Below, piece after piece: positions 1 to 6,159 of a stretch of DNA of 8,749 bases. Both the position numbers and the translations under genes were made by a program. The stretch spans positions 1 to 8,749 of the forward strand of contig PCUH01000049.1 of the NCBI GenBank assembly GCA_002770955.1, given 5' to 3'. The stretch comes from Flavobacteriales bacterium CG18_big_fil_WC_8_21_14_2_50_32_9. GTDB taxonomy: Bacteria > Bacteroidota > Bacteroidia > Flavobacteriales_E > Vicingaceae. Numbering within the stretch: the stretch's first letter is position 1; the number at the start of each line of letters is the position of its first letter. The notes beneath the pieces are model-generated. The model had not been told where the DNA came from, did no database searches, and saw nothing but the letters and a program-made list of their open reading frames with translations.

Positions 1-30
1 TTTTTATTAACAATCAAATAAAAATGAGCT

Positions 31-69
31 TTTTACAATAGGTCAAGGGCTTTAATATCACTAATTTTG
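31..69 (+). promoter_or_regulatory. Candidate Bacteroidetes-type promoter of purH
   Basis: TAATTTTG at 62-69 matches the Bacteroidetes -7 consensus TAnnTTTG in all fixed positions. It lies 39 bases before the purH ATG, leaving room for a leader of about 30 bases. The upstream element is weak: the closest thing is TTTTAC at 31-36, which lacks the usual TTG and sits 25 bases from the -7 box, a little far. I see no riboswitch or obvious operator in the short leader. The match is seen in the sequence; its function as a promoter is inferred. Confidence 0.55.
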
Positions 70-108
70 CAGTTCTTTATTTTTCAATAATCAAAACTGT
101 AAAAAACA

Positions 109-1635
109 ATGAGTGAAAAACACATTAAAAACGCCTTAATATCTGTATATCATAAAGATAATTTACAACCAATAATAGAAAAATTAAACCAACTTGGTGT
201 AACACTATATTCTACAGGTGGCACCCAAAAATTTATTGAAAGCCTTAACATTCCTGTTATTCCTGTCGAAGAACTAACTTCGTATCCTTCTATTTTAGGA
301 GGTAGAGTAAAGACGTTACATCCTAAAATTTTTGGTGGAATTTTAAACAGAAGAGCATTGGCAGAAGATCAAACACAAATTGCCGAATACGAAATACCAG
401 AAATAGATTTAGTAATAGTTGATTTATATCCTTTTGAAGAGACAGTAAAAGCTGGTGCTTCCGAAACGGATATTATTGAAAAAATAGACATCGGAGGAAT
501 CTCTCTAATTAGAGCTGCGGCAAAAAACTTTAATGATGTGCTAATTGTTTCTTCCAGAGAACAATATAAAAACTTATTGACTTTATTAACAGATAAAAAT
601 GGCACATCAAAATTAGAAGATAGAAAAAAGTTTGCACAAGATGCGTTTAATATTTCATCACACTACGATACTGCCATTTTCAATTGGTTTAACAACGATA
701 AAGAAGCTGTTTTTAAACAAAGTATAACCAAAGCCCAAGTACTTCGCTATGGAGAAAACCCACATCAAAAAGGAATTTTTTATGGCGACTTAGAAAGTAT
801 GTTCACCAAACTTAACGGAAAAGAACTCTCTTACAACAATTTATTGGATGTTGATGCAGCCGTTAATTTAATGGCTGACTTTATGGATGCAAAACCAACA
901 TTTGCTATTTTAAAACACAATAATGCTTGTGGTATAGCAACCAGAAACACCTTGTTAGAAGCATGGAAAGATGCTCTTGCTGGAGATCCTGTTTCTGCTT
1001 TTGGTGGAATTTTAATTTCAAACACTACTATTGATTTGCCTACAGCAACAGAAATTACCAATTTATTTTATGAAGTAATTATTGCTCCTAACTTCACTCC
1101 AGAAGCATTGGAGGTATTGAAAGAGAAAAAGACTAGAGTTATACTAATTCAAAAACCAATAGCACTTCCAAAAAAACAATTCCGAACTATTTTAAACGGA
1201 GTGCTAGAACAAGATAAAGATTTAATTACCAACAAAGCTGCTGATTTCAGCAATGTAACGGTTAAAAAACCAACAGCAACTGAAATTACAGATTTAGAAT
1301 TTGCAAATATATTGGTAAAGCACACCAAATCAAATACCATTATTCTAGCTAAAAACGAACAGTTATTTGCAAGTGGAACAGGGCAAACATCAAGAGTTGA
1401 TGCACTCAGACAAGCCATTCACAAAGCAAAAAGCTTTGGCTTTGATTTGAATGGAGCCGTTATGGCTTCCGATGCGTTTTTTCCATTTCCTGATTGTGTA
1501 GAAATTGCTCATAATGCAGGAATAACAGCCGTAATTCAGCCTGGAGGCTCAATAAAAGATGCCGAATCAATTGATTACTGTAATAAAAACAATATGTCAA
1601 TGGTTACAACTGGTATTAGGCATTTTAAACATTAA
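109..1635 (+). CDS. purH: Bifunctional AICAR formyltransferase / IMP cyclohydrolase
   Basis: PurH catalyses the last two steps of de novo purine synthesis in the cytoplasm: formylation of AICAR with 10-formyl-tetrahydrofolate, then ring closure to IMP. The N-terminal MGS-like cyclohydrolase domain (about residues 5-130) shows STGGT (35-39) and GGRVKTLHPK (64-73). The formyltransferase domain shows RYGENPHQ (213-220), KHNNACG (269-275), which carries the catalytic Lys-His pair, DPVSAFGGI (293-301), SDAFFPFPD (454-462), QPGGSIKD (477-484) and a C-terminal TGIRHF (501-506). At 508 residues it is slightly shorter than the roughly 530 of E. coli but complete. KHNNACG replaces the textbook KHxNPCG; I recall this as normal in Bacteroidetes. 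The ATG at 109 follows an A-rich stretch with no Shine-Dalgarno, and the protein begins right at the conserved ALISVY segment. The gene is a conserved neighbour of mreB in this phylum, but 207 bases separate them. Confidence 0.97.
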   Translation: MSEKHIKNALISVYHKDNLQPIIEKLNQLGVTLYSTGGTQKFIESLNIPVIPVEELTSYPSILGGRVKTLHPKIFGGILNRRALAEDQTQIAEYEIPEIDLVIVDLYPFEETVKAGASETDIIEKIDIGGISLIRAAAKNFNDVLIVSSREQYKNLLTLLTDKNGTSKLEDRKKFAQDAFNISSHYDTAIFNWFNNDKEAVFKQSITKAQVLRYGENPHQKGIFYGDLESMFTKLNGKELSYNNLLDVDAAVNLMADFMDAKPTFAILKHNNACGIATRNTLLEAWKDALAGDPVSAFGGILISNTTIDLPTATEITNLFYEVIIAPNFTPEALEVLKEKKTRVILIQKPIALPKKQFRTILNGVLEQDKDLITNKAADFSNVTVKKPTATEITDLEFANILVKHTKSNTIILAKNEQLFASGTGQTSRVDALRQAIHKAKSFGFDLNGAVMASDAFFPFPDCVEIAHNAGITAVIQPGGSIKDAESIDYCNKNNMSMVTTGIRHFKH

Positions 1636-1643
1636 AGAATAAG

Positions 1644-1679
1644 GGATTAGTTGTTAGGTGTTAGTAAATAGTAATGTAG
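1644..1679. repeat. Degenerate 7-base tandem tract ending in TAG
   Basis: Five consecutive units each end in TAG: four heptamers starting at 1644, 1651, 1658 and 1665, then an 8-base unit at 1672. The clearest pair is TTGTTAG (1651-1657) and GTGTTAG (1658-1664). The tract starts nine bases after the purH stop codon. It has no convincing hairpin and no open reading frame, and its function is unknown. A hexamer run follows directly: CAATAT at 1680 and again at 1686, then AACAAT at 1692. Confidence 0.6.
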
Positions 1680-1703
1680 CAATATCAATATAACAATTTA
1701 AAA

Positions 1704-1746
1704 ATTCGTGTATTCGTGGCTAAAAAAGTGAATGTACTAATGGAAA
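1704..1746. repeat. Degenerate 8-base tandem tracts between purH and mreB
   Basis: ATTCGTG occurs at 1704-1710 and again, 8 bases on, at 1712-1718. From 1723 a second octamer-phased run follows: a unit ending GTG (1723-1730), AATGTACT (1731-1738) and AATGGAAA (1739-1746). The AATGTAC unit recurs in the spacer on the other side of mreB (2889-2895). I recall ATTCGTG doublets like this one from intergenic DNA of other Bacteroidetes, but I cannot verify that here. No function is assigned. Confidence 0.5.
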
Positions 1747-1808
1747 AAATAAACAAAACAATGTTCACACTTCTTACAACTTAATAAAAAAAATATCTTT
1801 TAAAATAG

Positions 1809-1816
1809 TACATTTA
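1809..1816 (+). promoter_or_regulatory. Weak candidate -7 element for mreB
   Basis: TACATTTA differs from TAnnTTTG only in the last base and lies 26 bases before the mreB ATG. A second near-match, TATCTTTT, sits at 1794-1801. Neither has a TTG at the expected distance upstream, and in DNA this AT-rich such matches arise by chance. mreB may instead be read through from purH. Confidence 0.25.
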
Positions 1817-1842
1817 CCACTTAAATACACTTTATAATAAAT

Positions 1843-2877
1843 ATGGGACTATTTAATTTTTTAACCCAAGAAATTGCCATTGACTTAGGTACGGCTAACA
1901 CACTTATCATTTATAATGACAAGGTAGTAGTTGATGAACCCTCCATTGTTGCCAAAGACAGAATAACAGGAAAAATTATTGCCGTGGGTAGAAAAGCCAT
2001 GCAAATGCACGGAAAAACGCACGAAGATATAAAAACCATTCGTCCGCTAAGAGATGGAGTAATTGCAGATTTTGATGCTGCCGAACACATGATTAGAGGC
2101 ATGATTAAAATGATAAATCCTAAAAAAACATTATTCACTCCTTCGTTAAAAATGGTAATTTGTATTCCATCAGGAATTACTGAGGTAGAAAAAAGAGCCG
2201 TAAAAGATTCTGCTGAGCATGCTGGCGGAAAAGAAGTTTACCTTATTCACGAGCCAATGGCGGCTGCAATAGGCATTGGTATTGATGTGCTAGAGCCTAT
2301 GGGAAATATGATTATTGATATAGGTGGAGGCACCTCAGAAATTGCAGTTATTGCCTTAGGAGGAATTGTTTGTGATAAATCCATTCGGGTTGCTGGAGAT
2401 GATTTTACCAACGATATTGTTGATTATATGCGAAGACAACACAATTTATTAATTGGAGAACGCTCTGCCGAACAAATAAAAATTGAATGTGGTTCCGCAT
2501 TAACTGAATTAGAAAATCCACCAGAAGATTATGCGGTGCAAGGAAGAGATTTAATGACAGGAACACCAAAAGAAATTACCGTTTCTTACACCGAAATTGC
2601 TCACGCACTCGATAAATCTATTGCTAAAATTGAAGAAGCCGTATTAAATGCCTTAGAAATGACTCCTCCTGAATTGTCGGCCGATATTTTTAAAACAGGT
2701 TTATACTTGGCTGGTGGAGGATCAATGCTTAGAGGATTGGACAAGCGAATTTCCATGAAAACAAAATTGCCTGTGCATATTGCAGAAGACCCATTAAGAG
2801 CAGTAGCAAGAGGAACAGGAATAGCATTAAAAAACATTGACAAACTTCCTTTCTTAATAAAAGAATTGAAAGGGTAA
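1843..2877 (+). CDS. mreB: Rod shape-determining actin-like ATPase MreB
   Basis: MreB is the bacterial actin homologue. It binds ATP, polymerises into short antiparallel filaments on the inner face of the cytoplasmic membrane, and guides the elongation machinery of the cell wall. The actin-fold motifs are all visible: phosphate-1 loop DLGTANT (14-20), HEPMAAAIG (136-144) with the catalytic-position glutamate E137, phosphate-2 loop DIGGGTSE (159-166) and the adenosine motif LAGGGSMLRG (289-298). The N terminus MGLFNFL is short and hydrophobic, consistent with membrane contact. At 344 residues it has the usual length. The start is preceded by AT-rich sequence without a Shine-Dalgarno and places the phosphate-1 loop at the normal distance. 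It heads the mre block, but spacers made of short repeats isolate it on both sides (207 bases upstream, 111 downstream), whereas the later genes overlap. Confidence 0.97.
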   Translation: MGLFNFLTQEIAIDLGTANTLIIYNDKVVVDEPSIVAKDRITGKIIAVGRKAMQMHGKTHEDIKTIRPLRDGVIADFDAAEHMIRGMIKMINPKKTLFTPSLKMVICIPSGITEVEKRAVKDSAEHAGGKEVYLIHEPMAAAIGIGIDVLEPMGNMIIDIGGGTSEIAVIALGGIVCDKSIRVAGDDFTNDIVDYMRRQHNLLIGERSAEQIKIECGSALTELENPPEDYAVQGRDLMTGTPKEITVSYTEIAHALDKSIAKIEEAVLNALEMTPPELSADIFKTGLYLAGGGSMLRGLDKRISMKTKLPVHIAEDPLRAVARGTGIALKNIDKLPFLIKELKG

Positions 2878-2880
2878 TTT

Positions 2881-2928
2881 AATGTGAAAATGTACCAATG
2901 TGTGAATGTGTGAATGTGGAAATTATTC
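2881..2928. repeat. Octamer tandem tract AATGTGNN
   Basis: Five octamers in perfect phase begin with AATGT at 2881, 2889, 2897, 2905 and 2913. Two adjacent units (2897 and 2905) are identical, AATGTGTG. A decayed sixth unit, AATTATTC, starts at 2921. The tract begins three bases after the mreB stop codon. The unit length is not a multiple of three, no reading frame runs through it, and it does not form a good hairpin. Confidence 0.7.
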
Positions 2929-2963
2929 AAAATTTAACATTTAAAACTCAACATTTAACATTT
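2929..2963. repeat. Heptamer tandem tract AACATTT
   Basis: The phase changes from 8 to 7 bases immediately after the preceding tract. Heptamers start at 2929 (AAAATTT), 2936, 2950 and 2957 (all AACATTT) and 2943 (AAAACTC, degenerate). The run ends 25 bases before the mreC start codon. With the octamer tract it accounts for 83 of the 111 bases between mreB and mreC. Confidence 0.7.
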
Positions 2964-2988
2964 CTTTTTATTTCAATTTAAAGTACAA

Positions 2989-3831
2989 ATGCGAAATTTC
3001 ATACAATTTCTAACTAAAAATTCTTTTATTTTTCTATTCTTATTTTTAGAACTCGTTTCGTTTACTCTTTTAATAAAAAACAATAACTACCAAAATTCTA
3101 AAATAGTAAACTCCTCAAACTTTTTGGTTGGAAATTTATTCGAAACAATTTCTAACATAACTGATTATTTTTATCTTAAAACAGAGAATGAGATTTTAAG
3201 AACTCAAAATTCCAAATTACTTTCTGCCGAAAAAAAATCATTTACTAAAATATTTGGCAATACAGTTCAAATAAATGACACGAGTTATTTTCAAAAATAT
3301 GTTTATACAGCCGCAAAAGTGATTAACAATTCAACCAATCAACGAGAAAATTATATTACTATAGACAAAGGAGCCATAAACGGTATTAAACCAGGAATGG
3401 CGGTTATTAATAGCGATGGCGTTGTTGGAATTGTTAAAAATGTTTCTGCCAATTTTAGCACATTAATTTCTATGTTGCATCAAAAAAATTCCATTAGTGG
3501 AAAAATCAAAGCATCAAATTATTATGGATCTGCCGTATGGGATTCAGATAAAAATCAATATAACACAGCTTTTTTAAAAGAAATACCTAATCATGTTCAA
3601 TTGGCTATAAACGACACTATTGTTACTAGCGGTTTTTCATCTATTTTTCCCGAAGGAATATTATTAGGCACAATAAAATCATTTGAGCTTCCAAAAGGAA
3701 GTAATTTTTATACTATTGAAATTAATTTATCTGTTGATTTCAAAAAATTATCACACGTTTATATTGTAAAATCATTGTTGAAAGAAGAACAAACACAACT
3801 CGAAAAACTAAATCAAGAAAATGTTAATTGA
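2989..3831 (+). CDS. mreC: Rod shape-determining protein MreC
   Basis: MreC is a bitopic inner-membrane protein whose periplasmic part scaffolds and activates the PBP2-RodA wall synthase, coupling it to MreB. The layout is typical: a short cytoplasmic start, one membrane helix at about 12-29 with a single glutamate (E21) inside it, a coiled-coil-like stretch at about 52-85 (for example LKTENEILRTQNSKL, 63-77), then the beta-rich MreC domain. The conserved Gly-rich segment lies at 128-149, with GIKPGMAV (132-139) and DGVVGIV (143-149). Its 280 residues are a normal length. The C terminus is charged and Gln/Glu-rich and overlaps the next gene by 11 bases. No Shine-Dalgarno precedes the ATG; TACAA lies directly before it. 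I see no convincing promoter in the repeat-filled spacer, so transcription from upstream of mreB is likely. Confidence 0.93.
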   Translation: MRNFIQFLTKNSFIFLFLFLELVSFTLLIKNNNYQNSKIVNSSNFLVGNLFETISNITDYFYLKTENEILRTQNSKLLSAEKKSFTKIFGNTVQINDTSYFQKYVYTAAKVINNSTNQRENYITIDKGAINGIKPGMAVINSDGVVGIVKNVSANFSTLISMLHQKNSISGKIKASNYYGSAVWDSDKNQYNTAFLKEIPNHVQLAINDTIVTSGFSSIFPEGILLGTIKSFELPKGSNFYTIEINLSVDFKKLSHVYIVKSLLKEEQTQLEKLNQENVN

Positions 3832-4339
3832 CGGAATAAAATATACTATTTATTTTTTATTATTGGTGTTAATTCAAGGATTGATATTAAATAACATTGA
3901 ATTTAGTGGTTATATTAATCCTTATATTTATGTGCTTTTCATTTTAATTTTACCTTTCAATACATCAAAATATACGGTTTTAGTCTTAGCATTTATTCTT
4001 GGTTTATCAATAGATGCATTTTCTAGCACAGCAGGAATGCACACATCAGCCACTGTTTTCATGGGGTTTTTAAGAAATTATATTTTGAAACTTATTGAAC
4101 CACGCGATGGATATGAAATTTCATCTAAACCTTTAGCAGAAGATATGGGCATACAATGGTTTACTACTTATAGTACAATTTTAGTATTAAGTCATCATTT
4201 GTTTCTCTTTTTTATTGAATCATTTAAATTTTCTCAATTTTTTACCACACTCGGAAGGGCAATCATAAGTTGTGTTTTTACGCTATTATTGATTTTTATT
4301 GTTCAATTATTTAACTACAAAAAAGCAAGTAGAAGATGA
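3821..4339 (+). CDS. mreD: Rod shape-determining membrane protein MreD
   Basis: MreD is a small polytopic inner-membrane protein that partners MreC in the elongasome. Its biochemical role is not well defined, and it may modulate how MreC activates PBP2-RodA. Six hydrophobic segments are visible at about 7-24, 29-47, 51-69, 71-91, 115-135 and 143-164. The best family signature is GLSIDAFSSTAGMHTSA (61-77), which matches the conserved G-x-x-x-D-x-x-S/G-x-x-x-G-x-H/N motif; the early QG followed by an N-P pair (NPY, 33-35) also fits. Length is 172 residues, as expected. The ATG at 3821 lies inside mreC (11-base overlap). The next in-frame Met is at residue 73, inside the conserved motif, so this start is secure. 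The stop overlaps the mrdA start as ATGA. Confidence 0.9.
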   Translation: MLIDGIKYTIYFLLLVLIQGLILNNIEFSGYINPYIYVLFILILPFNTSKYTVLVLAFILGLSIDAFSSTAGMHTSATVFMGFLRNYILKLIEPRDGYEISSKPLAEDMGIQWFTTYSTILVLSHHLFLFFIESFKFSQFFTTLGRAIISCVFTLLLIFIVQLFNYKKASRR

Positions 4340-6159
4340 ACAATTTTACCAATAGAAAATATATTATCGGAGCAATATTTATTTCTATCGGGTTGATATT
4401 CCTCATAAGACTCATCAATATTCAATTAATAAACAATAAATATAAGTTAGATTCTGATAGTAATGTGTTGCGTGTAATTACACAATATCCAGCAAGAGGA
4501 TTGGTTTATGACAGAAAAGGAGTTTTGTTGGTTTATAACGAAGCCGCCTATGATTTAATGTTAATTCCAAGGCAGTTAAAAGAAATTGACACCAATGCTT
4601 TTTGTAAATTATTTGAACTTACAAAGGAAGAATTTATTGAAAAATTAACTAAAATAAAGAACTATTCAACCTACAAACCTTCCGTTTTTGAGAAAGAACT
4701 TTCAACAGAAGCCTACGCCAACATTCAAGATCAACTTTATAAATTTCCAGGATTTTTTATAGAAACAAGAACATTACGTTCCTATCCAAATAAAAACGCA
4801 GCTCATCTTTTAGGGTACATTGGTGAAGTAACCCCTGGAATAATTGAAAAAGACAACTATTATAAATCGGGAGATTATATTGGAAAGAGTGGGATTGAAT
4901 TGGCTTATGAAGATTTATTGCGAGGAAAAAGAGGTGTTAAAAAAGTGATGGTGGACGTTCACAACAGAGAAAAAGGAAGGTACTTAAACGGAACAGAAGA
5001 CACCCTGTCTATTTCGGGAAAAACCTTACATACAGGTATCGATATTGATTTGCAAACCTATGGAGAATTGTTAATGCAAAACAAAATAGGAAGTATTGTG
5101 GCTATTGAACCTTCGAGTGGTGAAATTTTATGCTTAGTTTCTTCACCATCATATAACCCAAACATGCTAGTTGGCAGAGAGGTACGAAAAAATTACCCTA
5201 TTTTAAGTAAAGACAGTCTAAATCCGCTATTTAACAGAGCAACTATGGCTCAGTATCCTCCAGGTTCTATTTTCAAAACCATACAAGCACTTATCGCCAT
5301 GCAAGAAGGAGTAATAACTGAAAATACGGGTTTTTCTTGTTTAAAAAACTTAGTGGGCTGCCATAATCACCCATCAGCAACCGATGTGGCATCATCAATT
5401 AAAATGTCATGCAACCCCTATTACTTTCAGGTTTTTAAAAAAATCATTCAGCAAAATAAAGCAAAAAGTATTTATAAAGATAGTGAAATTGGGTTAGCTG
5501 AATGGAGCAAACGAGTGAAAAAATTTGGATTTGGAGGAACACTTCAAACAGATATTCCTGGTGTTAAAAATGGATTAGTTCCTGGTGTTGAATTTTATAA
5601 CAAATGGTATGGAGAAGGACGATGGGCATTTAGTACTATTTTTTCGTTGAGTATTGGACAAGGTGAATTGGGGGTTATTCCAATTCAAATGGCAAATTTA
5701 GCTGCAATTATTGCGAATAAAGGTTTTTATTACTCCCCTCACATTATAAAAAGAGTAGATGAAAAAGCTACTATTCCGGATATGTTCAAACAAAAAAATT
5801 ATGTAGGTGTTGACGCAAAGTATTTTGAACCTATAATTGATGGAATGCACAGAGTTACCTCTGAGGCTGGCGGAACAGCTCGTAGAGCAAAAATTGAAGG
5901 TATAGAGGTTTGTGGTAAAACTGGAACAGCACAAAACCCACATGGAGAAGATCATTCCGTTTTTATTGCATTTGCACCTAAGGACAACCCTAAAATTGCT
6001 ATTGCTGTTTATGTAGAAAATGCTGGTTTTGGAGGTACTTGGGCTGCTCCAATTGCAAGTTTAATGATGGAAAAATATCTAACAGACAGTATCTCTAATA
6101 AAATTAAAGAACAACGAATTTTGGAAGCAAATTTAATGAATGTTACACCAAAAAAATGA
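4336..6159 (+). CDS. mrdA: Penicillin-binding protein 2, elongation transpeptidase
   Basis: PBP2 is the class B penicillin-binding protein that cross-links new peptidoglycan in the periplasm during elongation, working with RodA; it is a beta-lactam target. One membrane anchor lies at about 9-30. The pedestal/dimerisation domain opens with PARGLVYDRKG (52-62). The transpeptidase domain carries all three active-site motifs: S311-I-F-K314 with the acylated serine, S358-C-N360, and K528-T-G530. A Cys/His cluster (C335, C342, H343, H345, C359) lies between the first two motifs, where E. coli PBP2 has a zinc site; metal binding here is inference. Its 607 residues are close to the family norm. The ATG overlaps the mreD stop by 4 bases and the stop overlaps the rodA ATG by 4 bases, indicating translational coupling. 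A class A PBP is excluded because there is no glycosyltransferase domain; FtsI is less likely given the mre/rodA context. Confidence 0.95.
   Translation: MNNFTNRKYIIGAIFISIGLIFLIRLINIQLINNKYKLDSDSNVLRVITQYPARGLVYDRKGVLLVYNEAAYDLMLIPRQLKEIDTNAFCKLFELTKEEFIEKLTKIKNYSTYKPSVFEKELSTEAYANIQDQLYKFPGFFIETRTLRSYPNKNAAHLLGYIGEVTPGIIEKDNYYKSGDYIGKSGIELAYEDLLRGKRGVKKVMVDVHNREKGRYLNGTEDTLSISGKTLHTGIDIDLQTYGELLMQNKIGSIVAIEPSSGEILCLVSSPSYNPNMLVGREVRKNYPILSKDSLNPLFNRATMAQYPPGSIFKTIQALIAMQEGVITENTGFSCLKNLVGCHNHPSATDVASSIKMSCNPYYFQVFKKIIQQNKAKSIYKDSEIGLAEWSKRVKKFGFGGTLQTDIPGVKNGLVPGVEFYNKWYGEGRWAFSTIFSLSIGQGELGVIPIQMANLAAIIANKGFYYSPHIIKRVDEKATIPDMFKQKNYVGVDAKYFEPIIDGMHRVTSEAGGTARRAKIEGIEVCGKTGTAQNPHGEDHSVFIAFAPKDNPKIAIAVYVENAGFGGTWAAPIASLMMEKYLTDSISNKIKEQRILEANLMNVTPKK

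Noticed and set aside
269..275. KHNNACG instead of KHxNPCG in the PurH active site, considered as a possible loss of function
   Set aside because: These are residues 269-275 of PurH (coordinates here are residue numbers). The catalytic Lys and His are present, all other motifs are intact, and I recall this variant from other Bacteroidetes PurH proteins.
369..605. Minus-strand open frames inside purH, mreB, mrdA, rodA and the barrel gene (for example 369-605, 831-1061, 1149-1418, 2601-2930, 5698-5955, 7178-7411)
   Set aside because: Each lies opposite a gene with strong family motifs, has no recognisable domain, and is rich in Ser/Phe/Ile as expected for the antisense of AT-rich coding DNA.
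1740..1784. ATG-started 14-codon frame between purH and mreB
   Set aside because: Too short, within A-rich repeat-derived spacer, with no ribosome-binding or conserved sequence to support translation.
3821..3831. 11-base overlap of mreC and mreD considered as a possible frameshift
   Set aside because: Both proteins are full length with normal ends and starts. Short overlaps are common in mre operons and suggest translational coupling.
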